Shown here: in pieces, positions 1 through 12,997 of the stretch
Numbering within the stretch: position 1 is the stretch's first letter
Layout of the letters: every line of letters begins with the position of its first letter
Assembly (NCBI RefSeq): GCF_001649575.2
Contig: NC_051448.1
Coordinates: 14,345,983-14,409,982, forward strand
Reading direction: 5' to 3'
Length of the DNA: 64,000 nt
Origin: Kryptolebias marmoratus
Lineage: Eukaryota; Chordata; Actinopteri; Cyprinodontiformes; Rivulidae
Made by a program: the position numbers and the translations under genes
The notes under the pieces: model-generated
What the model was told of the DNA's origin: nothing
Database searches by the model: none
The model's input: only the letters and a program-made list of their open reading frames with translations

Positions 1-1971
1 CCTGGAGCTATGTTTTTGTTGATAGTCATTTCCTTTTTGGGTGGGATACAGCGAGTGTGAATGTGTGCTGAGTGAGATGTCTGTGGTGTCCACATCTTTC
101 AGTTCCTGTGTGAAGCTTTATTTTTCCAGCCGAAAAGTGTGTATACGACCGCGCTTTTTATGTTCCTTTTATTTTTCTTTGAGGGTCAAATTACTATCTG
201 GGTGTTCTTTGTCGGCCACTGAGAGGAACGCTATCATCAAATGGAGATACACATTGTTCTCATTTAGCTTTGAGTAAAAAAAAAAAAAAAAACCTTGGGC
301 GAAAGCAGCAGAGGCCCCTTCTGTTGATACAGGAAGGTCATTTAATATAATGAAAGTGACATTTAACTGGAAACACTTGACAGAAGCGATTTATTTTTTT
401 GTCCAATTCATATATTTAGCCATATAGTCTGCACAGAAAATGGTGATATTCAGCTATTTTTGATTGAATACCAAAACAGTTAGTTTCCAAATTTGTTGTT
501 GTTGCTTGGTTTAACTGGAAACATTTGTACTCCAAAAATCAGCATTTTCCAGCACATAATGGATGACAGCAGCCTTAGCTTGACTCGACCAGATGTAATT
601 GCATATTTACTTTTAGAAAATATATTGAAAAACAATAAAGATTACTTTAATGGGGGTATACAGCTGTCCAAAAATCACAAATTAGAATGTGGCCATATTG
701 TATCGGCAAGGTGAATCAGGGATTCATGCTCGCCCGTGCTCTGAAATAGAAATTACAAACAGTTGTATGCAGCTGATTCAGGCATCTGTTCAGCTTTTAA
801 CATTTTCTGTGTTTCTCTACAAGCTGTTTTTGGAGATGAAAACAATAAAATCAAGCCAAGATATAGTGTTTCATAACCCTGGTCAGAGTTATTATAACCT
901 CTGAATTCTTGTGCTAAATTTAGTGCATTGCAAAATAAATGCAATTAAGCAATTTGGCACAACCACAATGCCTAAAAAAATGAGTTATGCCACGAAACTG
1001 CCTGTTTTTATGTTGTGTTTTTACATTGATGTCTCTAAAGTTCGTGTCCTGATTTTATGCTAGTAGACAAGCTAGTATGTATATTTTACTTTTATACACC
1101 TTGAGGCTGTCACAAAAATACAAAAACCCCAAAAGAACTGGTTTCTTAAAGTGAGGAAAAAAAAGCATGTGACAAATATGACAAATTCAAAATAACAGAA
1201 CTAAAATCAGACAGGCGGATAGGATGCTTGGCAAGACTAGAATTAGGCAGGAAGTAATTGATTACTGCATAATGTAGTTCTGATCATTCTTTATTTATTT
1301 ATTTAAATTTTATTACTGTTGTGAAGACAGAGAACTGCTGAAGAATGACAGAAATGCTTTTATCGAAAAACAAAACAAAAACAACAATCCCTGGGGCTAC
1401 AAAGCATTAGGCAGCGATTGTGAAATTCCCATGTCAACAGTTCAAAAGTTATCAAGAAGCTTCACAGTCATGAAACTGTAAAGACCTGGAATTCAGAGAG
1501 AAATGTGGCATGGTTTGTGTCGATTGTGGGAAAAAAAGGAGAACACCACTGAAAAAAAGGGAAAAAGAAAAAGAGAAAAAGAAATGCAAAGGCAAGACTA
1601 ATATTTGCTAAAACTTTCTCAGATAAGTCATATTCCTACTGCGGTATTGCTGTATAGACAGAAAAACAAATCAAAGCTCCCTGGGAGGTGAACTAATGAA
1701 AACATAAAAGTAAAACATGTCTGTGGGAGCTGGTTTGCTGCTTCTAGTGGAGGAATAATTGAATAAATCATACAATTTCTAGAATTGACTGCTGTTTTTT
1801 TTTTCTTAGACCGTCCATGCTTGTAAAATACTCCTGTTAGTCTTAGTACCCTTGAATCTGTTGGGAATATTTGGCACATTAGCTGCCCATGACTTTTAGC
1901 CTGCTGCTCTAATTTTACAATCAATTTACTATAAATCAGAATGTCTTTAATTTATCAGATAATATCGCTAA

Positions 1972-1974
<3 letters not shown>
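1..1974. other. Non-coding stretch, nothing recognised
   Basis: AT-rich sequence with stops in every frame; the longest open frames are under 100 codons and resemble no family I know. It holds a 17-base A run (276-292) and other short A/T tracts. No splice-flanked coding segment or transposon terminus was recognised. Confidence 0.6.

Positions 1975-2016
<42 letters not shown>
1975..2016. repeat. (AT)n-(AC)n microsatellite
   Basis: An uninterrupted AT dinucleotide run of about 34 bases (1975-2008) passes directly into four AC units (2009-2016). Such compound dinucleotide arrays are common in fish genomes and mutate in length quickly. No function is implied. Confidence 0.95.
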
Positions 2017-3593
2017 TGTATCTGAAATGTGTTACAAAAGGCAAAACTTACAAAAAACAACAAAACTTGTTTTAGAAGATCTTCAGGGCACCTTACCACT
2101 GATTCACTGGGATGGATCCCCATTTTCCCAAACGATTAGTGCCAGTTTGTTTTAAATATGGTTATGTAGAGTGTTTTTATTATGGTCATCACTAAAGAGC
2201 ACGTGATTCCCTTTTAATACCTTTCTCTGACTCTTTTTTTGCCCAGTTGTTGCTCTTGTGAAGACCATCTGAACCAGGATGGACATGTTTCACCAGACGA
2301 TCACTCTGAAAAGCTGGATTGCTGCAACCTCTCAGACCATTTGGACAAATGGATCCAAACCTGAAAAAACAAAAATGTTTTCAACAGCAAAGCAGAGCAA
2401 TAAAATATGCTGCTCACAGGTGTTATAATAATATCTTTAAACCTCCTGGTTTCTTGTCTCAAAAGGCCACAGCAATGAAAGGTTTATATGAAGTGGTCTG
2501 TATTAGAGAGGGCATTAGATGTGAGCCTCTCAGCTGGAACAGGTCTTGTATCCACAGATCTTGAGAAATGCTGATATCTCAGCAGTAATTTGGATAAGTC
2601 TCATATAGAAATTCCCCAGTGATTTCCTCCTCCACTGCGCTGTTAGATGGCTTTCAAAAGGGTTCATGTTTTTCTTCAACCCTGTTCTTTCTGCTTGAGA
2701 AACACAGGACATATTGTAGATAATGCATTTTATATTTGGGGCTTCTAGTTGACATATGCATCAACTTAACAAACTCAGTCAAAACGAAAAGTTAGAAATA
2801 CTCAAGGTCTTCCATCTTCAGTAAAGATTCTCCTCTTTGGAGACAATTGGAGACCAAAGTGGTGTTTGAAAGGCAGCGGTGCATCTTAAACCACACTGCA
2901 GCAGAGCTGGGAGGACAATTTCTGGAAACTGAAATAAAAATGATTCCAGATTATCCCAAACAAGACTTTTTTTAAAGTGCTCAATAAGTTTCTCTAAAGG
3001 ATAACACTGTTTTGTTCTGGTATTGTTTTAGTTTTTTAATTCCAGGTTGAGATGACTGACCTTTCACAGATTTTTTTTAAAACAATGATGCTATTTCGAA
3101 AAGGGTCAGAATAACTGTAGTCATGAATGTTGAGTTTTTAGGAGCAATGATGGGTAAAAAAAAACAAAAAAACAGTTTTTCTACAGATGTGTGAGAAATG
3201 ATTGAAAAATTTCAAATATTTCCCAAAGAATTACTGAAAGGCATTTGAAAGTTTCTCCCTCCAAAGTTAAAGCTGGTCACCCTTGATCTTTGCCCATTCA
3301 GGTGGCAATGTTTCAGTAAACATCATTCAATATTACCTTATATTAACATGTGAACAAGGGGATTACTATATGTAAGATTTGCCAAGCACTACAACTCACA
3401 AATAACCCTTTAAGCTTCATCGTATTGTGTATTTTGCACATGTATTTTGTGCCGTATCACCTCTTAGTCTGATTTGTTTTATAATAAACAGATGTTGTGG
3501 ATGTAATTATTGAAAAAAAAAGTATAGCAAATTCCTTATTGGCAACAAGTCCAAAATTTTTGATGGTACAGGGTTGTCTTAGCACCTTTGGCA
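2017..3593. other. Non-coding stretch, nothing recognised
   Basis: No coding frame, transposon terminus or structured repeat was recognised. The sequence is AT-rich with short A and T tracts. Confidence 0.55.
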
Positions 3594-3756
3594 TTAACCC
3601 TCTCAAGGCAGACATAGCAGATTTGCAACAGAAATTGCTACTTACCTAATTACTCCACATTCATATTTTATGAGCCTTATTTTACTCAGATGATAATTTC
3701 CCCACATATCTGATTTTTCCTGTTACTAAAACTTAATTTGAGCCTGAGAGGGTTAA
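3594..3756. mobile_element. piggyBac-like MITE with TTAA ends
   Basis: A 163 bp unit bounded by TTAA at both ends (3594-3597 and 3753-3756). The termini are inverted repeats: the left reads TTAACCCTCTCAaGGC and the right, reverse-complemented, reads TTAACCCTCTCAGGC. TTAA targets followed by CCC-type termini are the hallmark of the piggyBac superfamily. The roughly 130 bp interior is AT-rich with no reading frame, so this is a non-autonomous, internally deleted copy. The palindromy extends three bases outside TTAA (GCA/TGC), which is probably chance. Superfamily assignment rests on the termini only. Confidence 0.65.
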
Positions 3757-6302
3757 TGCAGAAAACCACCCAGACTTTTCCAAGCCATTTATACATGTTT
3801 GTGGCTATGGAAGAACCTTAAAAATTAATCTCCTGTTAGGGTTCTCAGTGTTCAAATATCAAGCTTATCTTGCCACAACAGAAAAAAGTGTTTACTAGTT
3901 CGCTGAGAAGTCTGCTTCTTCCTCGGTTGCTGACAACGGCAGGCATTGTAGGGCCACTAAGTGCAATTGAGTGGAAAAGATGCTTTGTGCAGTATTGCGC
4001 TTGTGCTGTGCTGACTGGTGAATCAGGGGTTTAGTGCTCATTTGGGGTTTGAATATTTTAATAGGTATTACTGTCCCATCACTAAACTCGTTCCAGTAAA
4101 ATACACTGCTTTATTTATGGTGCATCTTAAACTCTCAGCTTTGTTGAGACAAAATACAAAAAAAGGGTCCAAGAAGTTGTGTTCTTTGGACAAAACGTTT
4201 AGCTTGTCATCTTTATAAGTAATGCTCACCTATTCTGTTTCTTGATAAGATAAGACCCCCCCTCTCAAATTCATAGATTATATAAAGGACAATGTGTTCC
4301 TAATTAAAATGCCTTGCAGAGTTGACTGCTGAGTCCTGCCCCCAGGGCACGGCTGTGAGCATTCAGCTTTAGTGCCTTGTGCAGATTTTACACTCCATCA
4401 AAACACAAATGTGGCCTAATGCAATCAAACCAAACAGCCCATCAGTATCTTTGGTTCTGCTGAAGCTGTGTTGTCATATGCAACACATCTTTTACTCGTG
4501 CTGCTTTTACAGAAAAATCAAAGAGCATATTACATTACACCTGAAGATGTTTAACGCTGAGTGGTTCGGACAGAAGAAAAACTAACTTGGTACAGACAGA
4601 GCAGCAACTCCGATGCCTGAACACCTAACTTTACCTCAAAAATGAATGTGTTTATTTTTATTAAACCTTAAACCGGCAATAGTGAATAAAGAGATCTGTG
4701 TAAATGGTTACAATTAAGTGTGTGACCATTACTAGCATAAAAATTTAAACTTTCCATGGAAGCTATTTCACTGTCTCTTAAAACATAAGCATAATATTTT
4801 GGTCTTATTTGGGTGAATCTGTCAGTGTTGAGCCTACAAAAACAATCTTGCCATAAAAGGTGTTGCGAGAAGTTCTTCGTGATTGACATAAAGGCATAGT
4901 AACAACACTTTGTTGCTCACAGATGTTCATTTAAACAACTTAGTATGCTCAGACTGGCTGGTTATTTAAAAAAATACCAGTAATCAGCTGAATTAACCAA
5001 CAGACCAATCAGCCAGTCTACCTTTACCTCACAATAACAATTTCTTTGGCTGTATCATCCTTTCTGCCTCTAAAAAAACTGATATTAATGATCTATTTTA
5101 TAACTCAAAACTTTAGGACCAAAATGTATAAAGCTAAAGGTGTCCACATGGTTATTTACATTCACTTTTATATACAGTGTAAGTGCCTGAAAAAGCGTAA
5201 AGGTGTCTCTCTGTGCTGGTAAATCTTTCTTTGGATAACAAAGTAAATATTCTAAAGATTGCCCCTAAACTGTCTGGTAGTTTTTTTTTTCTTGTTCAGC
5301 AACCAACAGATAACATTTGGCATTTCACACCCACAATAGCACAATCTGTCCTATCGCAGTGAGTCACCAGGAGGTCACATCGAGGCCACCAAGGGCCAAA
5401 AGACACACTGCTTTTTTTTCCACTTATCATCTCTGCAATAAACCCACCATTTTCCGTTACAGTGTGATTTAAAGCCATTGTGTGGGAATGAGCATTTATT
5501 GGTTGCAATAATGTCATAGAATGATTTGCAACTCAAATATGAGTGTGGCGCAGTCCCCCGCTCCAGCGATGTAGAGGAACTGTTGTGCTTAGATTCACAG
5601 GGGAGCCGTTTGCTGTCGCACCACTCATTCAAAGCCATTGTTTCTGCGCTCTTAATGACAGACTCGGCCACAATGAAAATCAAAAATGGTGACCAGTGCC
5701 AATGTGATATAAGCTCCGAGTTCAAGGGTCTAGAGTTGAGGAACGGGCCTCAAAGGCAGATAAAATAAGTGACTTAGAAGAATCCAAAACATTGATCACA
5801 AAGTATTTCTCCACCATTTTTGTTTCAACATTTGTGCCCTAACAGATCTAATCTTTTTATACTGAGTGATGACTATATAATTAGCCCAATCAGCGATGTC
5901 TGGATCATCCATGTAATCTGCTCTGGTCAGTCTCTGGGACATTTATGCAGCCTTATAAGTGAATCAGTCAGCACAACTGAAAATTAATGAGGCATGCTGT
6001 GCAGTTGTGTGGCTTCCTTGCAGACTCAGACAATCCAGACTTGATTTCTGATGACTATTTGTCATGGATGATGACTGAGCGCTTTGCTTTGCAACAGACC
6101 AAACTGTGAAGGTGCTTTAAAGCGGCAGGCAGGTTGTCAAACGGGACTGTATTATTATATTTAACAGCAGAACTGCAGGAGTGACAGTTAATTTTTTTAC
6201 TGCCGCTAACATGCTGCCTTTCCACATACGGAGCAATAACTACATTTCAATCACGGTCTAATTTTTCTTTCTTGCCAAGGCCAAGAAACTTAGTCCAAGG
6301 TG
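3757..6302. other. Non-coding stretch, nothing recognised
   Basis: Short overlapping open frames near 5296-5768 occur on both strands but share no recognisable motif and lack convincing splice sites. The sequence otherwise looks unique. A conserved regulatory element cannot be excluded without comparison to other fish. Confidence 0.5.
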
Positions 6303-6331
6303 TGGTGGTGGTGTGTGTGTGTGTGTGTGTG
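6303..6331. repeat. (GGT)n-(GT)n simple repeat
   Basis: Three GGT-type units run into about ten GT units, followed by a short G run. Ordinary microsatellite. Confidence 0.9.
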
Positions 6332-7882
6332 GGGGGCTCTTTTATTTGATGAAAAACACTGGTCTGACAGGCAGGTTTTCCCTGTAGGGCTTGTCAGTTA
6401 CCCATTGCAATCATGAGGCAAGACTCCCAGCTGCTGATGGGGCGACCCAAAGCTTAGGGAAAACAAGAAGTGATTTTGGACGACAGGCTCCACTGACCCA
6501 CGGTCCCATGCTTCCTGCTAATCAGGGCTTGGGTTTCCAGACAGGTTGAGGTAAAGTACGTGAGGAGTTGTTACTCCTTGTAGCAAACTAGACAAAGACT
6601 TGTGCCAAGGCCTGAACAAACAAACAAAGGGATGGTTATTTTAGCACACAAGACTGAGATAATTCAGAGTGAATTAAAAGTGCTCCAGCTTCTCTGTGTC
6701 CACAAGCCAACCCGGTCCCCCTCTGTCGCTCTCGGCCTTTGCCTCTGTTTTCATAAGTAATGCCCTCCTTGCTCTCCCTCTCTCCGGGCCTGTTTAATCA
6801 GTTTAAGATCTGTTTTGGATCTACTCACTACTCAGCAATGAAAACGTCAAAGCAAATTATCCGAATGAGCCGGTTCACTCATCGCATCTGGTGTTTTCTG
6901 GTATGATAGATCTGAGCCTACATTTACTGTAGCTTTCTTTGGGTTAATCGTCCGTGCTGTCTTTTTTTTTTTTTTTGCTAATACTTACAAACAGACTTAA
7001 ACGAGCACAGCAAAGAAGTTCTTATCCCTTTCTTCAGCTGCAGAAATGTTGATATTTCTTTGGATTTGCAGCCAGGTTCTAGATTTAAAGCCAAACTTCA
7101 CTCACTGAAAATAAAGTAACATTACACTTTATACATATCTCTGGCAAACAGGACGGGGGTTTACTTTAGGGAATGATACACTGCAGTCATGCCTTTCTTG
7201 CACAATATAAATCATGGTCCACGAAATGACTACAGCAAACAACTACTCCTTGAAATAATCCAATTAATCCTCCTCATTTTGGCGAGCTCCCCTTATTTTG
7301 AGTCCCATTCCAAGTGGATGGTTTGCAGATGTTGCTCGGGAGTGAACTTCGCTGCTCCACCCGGGCTCGCGTTACTCTCCTTTTTAGTTGTTGTAAATTT
7401 TGTGAGTTTAGAACTGAGGGTAGATAAAAGACGCAAGGTTACTTAATGATTAGAGGCGGAGCAGCTCCTTAATGAAGCCTCCCTCCCCCTCTCTTTTTCA
7501 CTCCATCCTCCTTCCAGATCAGTCATCGGGTCATCTGGTCTCTCTGGCCAGCATCACGTAGCCTACAGACCTCTGGTCCCCATTAGTCCCCCCCATCCAC
7601 CCCCCCGTTTACAGTATCTGCAGCTGATGGTTAAAAGACCCAGGCGGGTTCCGTTCTGCATTAGTTTTGGCCTGGTATCTGGCTGCAGCTTTGTGTTTGT
7701 GGCGCTACCCTGCAGCAGTTTATGATGATTGAATGCCACTGAGTTTCCACTGCTTTGATGCCCAAAGAGCTCTGCAGATAGCCAAAGGAGAGCCGGGGAC
7801 TTTTATTACTCACCACGCCATGCTTCTTTTCTTTAGAGGGAGATTCAAGTGCAGGCTTGTATGTCTTTATACAAACTTATAT
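6332..7882. other. Non-coding stretch, locally more GC-rich
   Basis: Contains a 15-base T run (6962-6976) and a slightly GC-richer, pyrimidine-rich patch at about 7440-7700. There are no credible coding frames. The patch could be a regulatory element, but nothing in the sequence alone decides this. Confidence 0.5.
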
Positions 7883-8030
7883 ATGAAAGGGACAGCTCAG
7901 ATCTTATAAAGAGAGGTTCAGTGGAAATATTATGAGCAATTAAAATCTTACCTGTTGCAGATAGCTCTTTGAATGACCTCACGTCTGATTCTGACTGACT
8001 TACAACTGGATGAGCCATTTTTGCCACCTC
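7883..8030 (+). repeat. Solo terminus of the 'TAGATAGCT' TIR family (copy A)
   Basis: The order of motifs matches the left end of the element at 27600: CAGATCTTA, a GTTCAGTGGAAA-like block, ATGAGCAATTAA, CTTACCTGTTGCAGATAGCT and then TTTGAATGACCTCA. The last block is shared almost exactly with the copy at 12998 (GATAGCTCTTTGAATGACCTCA at 13071-13092). I could not find the opposite terminus downstream, so this is a broken or truncated copy. Confidence 0.6.
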
Positions 8031-9289
8031 TCCTACTAAACAAAATTAGCAAAGAACCACAAAACCTACCTGACTCTTTAAAGGAAGCTAAAACAAATTA
8101 TAATGTTTCATTTTTTTTACATACTGTATAAATGTACTAGTTTGTGTAGCACTGTGGCATTTAGATTTTCTTTTTTTTGAGTGTTAGCCAAAAAGAAAAT
8201 AACAAATTATGTAGTTCTGTACAAGGGAATGAAACAGAACCTGTTTCAGTCTGCACAAACCTTTTTTTAGTTTGTAGCCTAGATAAAATAAAAACAGTCC
8301 CTAATGCCTCAAAAATAGAGAACATAAAAATAGAGCAGTTTGTTGGTTATTTAAGGCTTGAATGTAAAAGTAAAGGGCCACTATTTACTTATCTGAACTG
8401 CTTAAATGACTTGCAGTTTTTGAATTACGTGTTTGGAAGAAATATTATGATGTTCCTGTCAAATCGCCCCAGACTGCAACTGCTAATTGCTCTTCTAAAT
8501 AACCATACAATTCTATGTAAATGATCGTGACGATTTCTTAACAGTCCCTTTAAAAACTGGGTACTTTTCTCTTTATCCCTGTGTTTTACTCTCATGACTC
8601 AAGACAATGAGTCAGAGGAAACACAACTTGGAGGAAATTAGAGTGTCAGTCAGGTCCTGTTCCTGTTGTCACATGCATACACCTATTTTCACAGAGTTTT
8701 GTCAGAGCTGAAGTATGACTGAATATCATTTCTTTACTGTGTACTGTAGAGGAAATACAACTTGGTTTACTTATATTTCTTCAAAGACGTCACAGTTGTT
8801 TTGTGATGCAGCATCTGAGCCTTTGTGTCAGAAAGGAGAGGGAGTTTGTTCAGGTATGCCACTGTGATACAGCGAATGGTGTACGTAAATCATTTGTTGA
8901 GCTTTGCAACAATCCACCAAAAGAAGCGAGCAGGTCTGTCTTGTTACAGCATTTATATCATCAACAAAACTGGCCATTTCAAAATGGTGAAATCAGTTAC
9001 CATCATCTTTTTCTGTAGCCAAAACATTTCCGGGCAAATGATTTTTCCATTTCTTTTCTGCAGCCAAATGTTCATTTTCTCTATTCGTTTTTGCTTTTTG
9101 GCTGTGTGCATGCAGAGCCTTGTTTAGTGAAAAAAAAAAAAAGCTGTGTCTGATAATCATTAAAGCCTAACAAATAATTATCTCAGACAGGCATTAGTTA
9201 GTTGAGTTTTCCATCCGTGTCAAGCTGTGAGAAGTTTTAGGACGCTTTCCTTCATTTGTGCCACCTGACAAGCATGTTTCACATGCACA
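8031..9289. other. Non-coding stretch, nothing recognised
   Basis: AT-rich. The open frames at 8177-8524 and 8803-9127 have no recognisable domain, and their composition is that of the surrounding non-coding DNA. A 13-base A run lies at 9130-9142. Confidence 0.5.
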
Positions 9290-9305
9290 CATCGTCATGA
9301 CGATG
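9290..9305. repeat. Perfect 16-bp palindrome
   Basis: CATCGTCATGACGATG is identical to its own reverse complement. It contains two inverted TGACG half-sites, which is the CRE/ATF half-site motif, but arranged back to back rather than as the usual TGACGTCA. A bZIP site is possible; chance is also plausible at this length. Confidence 0.5.
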
Positions 9306-12300
9306 CCGAAATTATACACTTAGATGTCCACCGTGAAGTAACATGAACATGACCTTGTTCCAAAATTCACAACTTAGCAGACTGTGTTGTCCACCAAAGG
9401 TTCATTTGTTACATGTCATTGGTCCAGGGGCCAAATTTTATTCTGTTTATTCTCAGATGAACAGATTAAGATGCCTGTTGATGATTACCCTAAAATTAAA
9501 CTCTCTCAAATACCTTTTAAACTAATTTTGAACACATTGTGTAATCCACTAAGCTCTTTAGTGCCAAATCTTGTAACACTGTAGCATCATTTGGATTGAA
9601 ACAATTCCCAGAATGAAAACCTTGAGTTGCACTTGACGGGGGAAAAAAAAAGTTAATTTGTGGAAACTTCTGAATTGTTTCGTCACATTACTGTGCAGAT
9701 GTTTATACGGTCATGTTTTTCTCTCTGTGGTTCATTGCCTTAGCGCTGGTATGCACCTTAATGCTTATCTTAGGCTTTGGGCAGGACTCAGGTTCTCTAC
9801 TTCATGTTCAGGATAACAGCGGATGTTCTGCTCCTTCAGAGGTAATACTTTATCCAGTTTTCTTTATTTAAAACCAAAGTTCGAGACAGAGTATTATTGC
9901 ACAAACACATTAACAGGAAAGGATTTTAAGCATCCACCCCTTTACTTATACTGTAATTTCACAGATCATATGAGAAACCACATGGTATTAATTGATTTAA
10001 TCTGATATCCAATTCATAGAGAGAAGCTACAATTTGTCTCCAACCTCTTTTTCCTGACATGGTCCCAACAGAACCAGCAGGACCAGCCAGTATCCACAAA
10101 TGTGCATATTCTAATCGCTCAGTTACATAACAACAGTGTCTGTGATTGTTTTTGTTATTGGCTGCGTCTCTGTTGGTCGAAATACCGCAGCAACCAATCA
10201 CCGAGCTCTCCGTATCTTCCTCCATCCTCAGAAATCTGCTGAGTGACAGCGGCCATGGCAACAGCCCGGCTCTCCGCGGCTCCCTCGCACCCCTGCTGTG
10301 CAGCGTTTGATGGCAGTTAAATGTGTTGCGGAGTAATTGGGTTGTGGACCGGATGAGATCTGTCCCCCTTAGGTGTGACAGAATGTGAGAAATGGAGCAG
10401 GTGGTGGAAGCCCAGAGGCTCTCCCACCCATCACAACATTCAGCCAATGGTTGTTTGCTTACCAGGTGTAAAACACGCCACTCTGTCATCCTGTCAGCGT
10501 GACAGCATGGACTGTGAACATGTCTGAAATTGGAATAAAGTTATCCTCTATGATGCAGGTATTAAAACATATCGCAGCACAATGAATCAGAGTGTAAAAT
10601 CTATAATAGGGATTGTGTTGCAATTCTTGTTTTAGGACTAAAAATAAATCAGCTGCAGTAAAACATCACAGGAAACAGACATCGAATCTGAGGTTTCGAA
10701 GGTCTGAGCTTTTTTAAAGAGGAAGTACATAATGGCAGTCTTTATCTTGCTGTGCATATAATGTGACACTCTTATGTGACAACTTGAGTGGCAAATAATC
10801 TGATATGTGTAAGACTTACGAGGTTTATTGATGTGAGTCTGTTGATAGCTGGTGGATATCAAGACAGCCAGTGGTCGATATTCAGCAAATGTTTTGTTTG
10901 TTTTTGTCTGTTTCTATGTTTTTGGCCCATAACTAATACAACTTCATGCCACAAGGCTTTAAACGTTTTAAGCAAACTCTTAGTTTTCATTTGATTTTAT
11001 TTTTTAGAGATTAAAGCTTTACAACTTAAGTTGATAGATATGATAATGATTCTTCAAAAGTTAGCATAAAGAAAGCACAGAGAGCCGATATACAATAATA
11101 GGTTGTTTACATGTAGGGGTGAAAAGTAGTAACTATTTTGTACCCAACAGGAACAAAATGTCAACAACCAGTGGGACAAAATGACAACTGCTGGGTATGA
11201 AGTGGGGTTATGATTTAGCAGAGGGATAAATTGACCAACACCCGTCACAACACTGCGTTGCCCATGGATACGCTGGCCTGCAGCAACTTAGTATGTTCAA
11301 GCCTGGCTGATGCTGATCATTTACAAAATGTTAATGATCAGCATTATTTGTTGTCTCGTCTTTTGATCAATCAGTGCATCTCTGCTTGTAATTTGTGTTC
11401 ATGTTGGTTCGAAATGTGAAAAACAGTGTTTGCACGTCATAAATCCAGAACTTTAAAAACTGAGCTGGCTTTATAAAACTTCTACAAGTGAGTTTTGCTT
11501 TGTTACATTTTCTGTCTTGAATCAAAGTCATGAACGAGATCAGAACTCGCCGACACCATCTGCTCTGCAACAAATAAACGTGTGAAACTTTAGCAGCCCC
11601 CCCCCGATATCCCCAAAACTGCAAACTGATCCAGCTCAATAAAACCCATCAAGATGTGGGTTTCTTCTGTTCTGGCAAGAGAGAAGCGCTGTAACTGAGT
11701 AGAGACAACATCAGACAAATACCATGTGAAAGGAACGAGCTGTCACATTACACTTGTACCAACTTCCATAAACAGCACTAAGGCAATGCCAAACATGATC
11801 AGGTGTCACGGCTGCAGGTTGGGTGCCTGACATCACTCGCTGTCACAGACCGGAGGGGTGATGCCAACCTGGCTGCAATGTCGCAAAGCAGGAAGTTGGC
11901 AGGAGGGAGGTGCAGGCTTAAGACCTGAATGTTTTCTGTTTCTTTTTAAAAAAAATGTACAATATATATTTATATAATTATTTTCTCTCTCTTTTGAAGG
12001 CTTCAGGAAGGTTAAATATTAACTTGTTTTCATTTTAATTTTCTAATACTATTGTAATATTGTAAATAAAAAGGCTGTTTCCAAGTCATAGCTGTCAGAT
12101 TACATAGTTTAAAATACAAAAATAGGGCCCACTGTAATTAATTAGTACTTTAGGTGCTTTAAGGAAGCTTTAAGTTTCCTGTATGAAAGCCAAAAATAAG
12201 TGTGCCAAGAATTAGGTTATAGTTCTTGTGTTACACCCAATTTAATTGTTCGGTATCATTGTCATAACACAAGGGATGATTTAAACCGTGACTCAAATCA

Positions 12301-12840
12301 TACACATGTAACTCTGCTGAACTTTTCTGAATGTGATATTGTCAGCTTGAAACAGCTGCTTACATGACTTGTCCTAATCTGTGATAAAAATGCTTTGATT
12401 TTATTGCAATTTTACAGTTTCTAATTAAAATGAAAAATGTATTTTTCCATTTCAAATATACATAAATGTACAATGACCCATTATTGACAAAGTTGGTTTT
12501 ATAAACTGATATTATTATAAATAGTGAGATAATATAATGACAAAACATTCAAGTCTAGCCTCTCTCAGCTTCTATAGTCTTTACTCTTAGAACAATTCAA
12601 TTATACTAAAGCTAATCTATTATTTTACCTTGGTACTTTGACATGTGAATACTTTTACGACCTTAGACACATCTCTCATTGTAGCAGTAGGTCTGTTTAA
12701 AACAGGATTCTTACCAAATTACAACATTTCAGCTTTATAAAGTTCTTCATATTTCCTGAGTGTTTTAAACAACAATAATTTACTTTCATGTTTGAACTGC
12801 TTCTAGCTTACATGAAAATTATGATGCTCAGTTGCTGTAA
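9306..12840. other. Non-coding stretch with a GC-richer island at 10.0-10.5 kb
   Basis: The 10180-10520 segment is GC-richer than its surroundings, holds a 176-codon minus-strand open frame of low-information composition (rejected as a gene), and includes an X-box-like half-site, GCCATGGCAAC, at 10252-10262. The rest is AT-rich, including A/T tracts around 11940-12130. No transposon termini were recognised. Confidence 0.45.
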
Positions 12841-12880
12841 ACCTTGCACGATTGGGAAGGTTGACCCAATCGTGCAAGGT
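12841..12880. repeat. Perfect hairpin, 16-bp stem and 8-base loop
   Basis: The left arm ACCTTGCACGATTGGG (12841-12856) is the exact reverse complement of the right arm (12865-12880); the loop is AAGGTTGA. A perfect 16 bp stem with so short a loop is far beyond chance in 64 kb. The stem is mixed in composition, not a simple AT repeat. It is too short for a canonical pre-miRNA (about 30 bp or more), since the bases outside the arms do not pair. It may be a recent fold-back duplication or a small structured element. Confidence 0.85.
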
Positions 12881-12950
12881 AAAACTGATTGGAACATGTG
12901 TACTGGGGAGTGAAAGAGCATCATGAGTTGAGCGACCCTCAGAAATGACC

Positions 12951-12978
12951 AAAAACAAAACAAACAAACAAACAAAAA
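12951..12978. repeat. (CAAA)n simple repeat
   Basis: A short A-rich tract with about four CAAA units, lying just left of the TIR element that starts at 12998. Confidence 0.8.
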
Positions 12979-12997
12979 AGCAACATGTGTGAAAGCA

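Noticed and set aside
9959..10489. 176-codon minus-strand ORF
   Set aside because: Composition has no family signature; no splice or promoter context. The segment is more plausibly a GC-rich non-coding block.
4938..11310. Similar 25-bp segments (AACTTAGTATG..CTGGCTG) at 4938 and 11286 as a repeat family
   Set aside because: Similarity stops after 25 bp with several mismatches; a few such pairs are expected by chance in a window this size.
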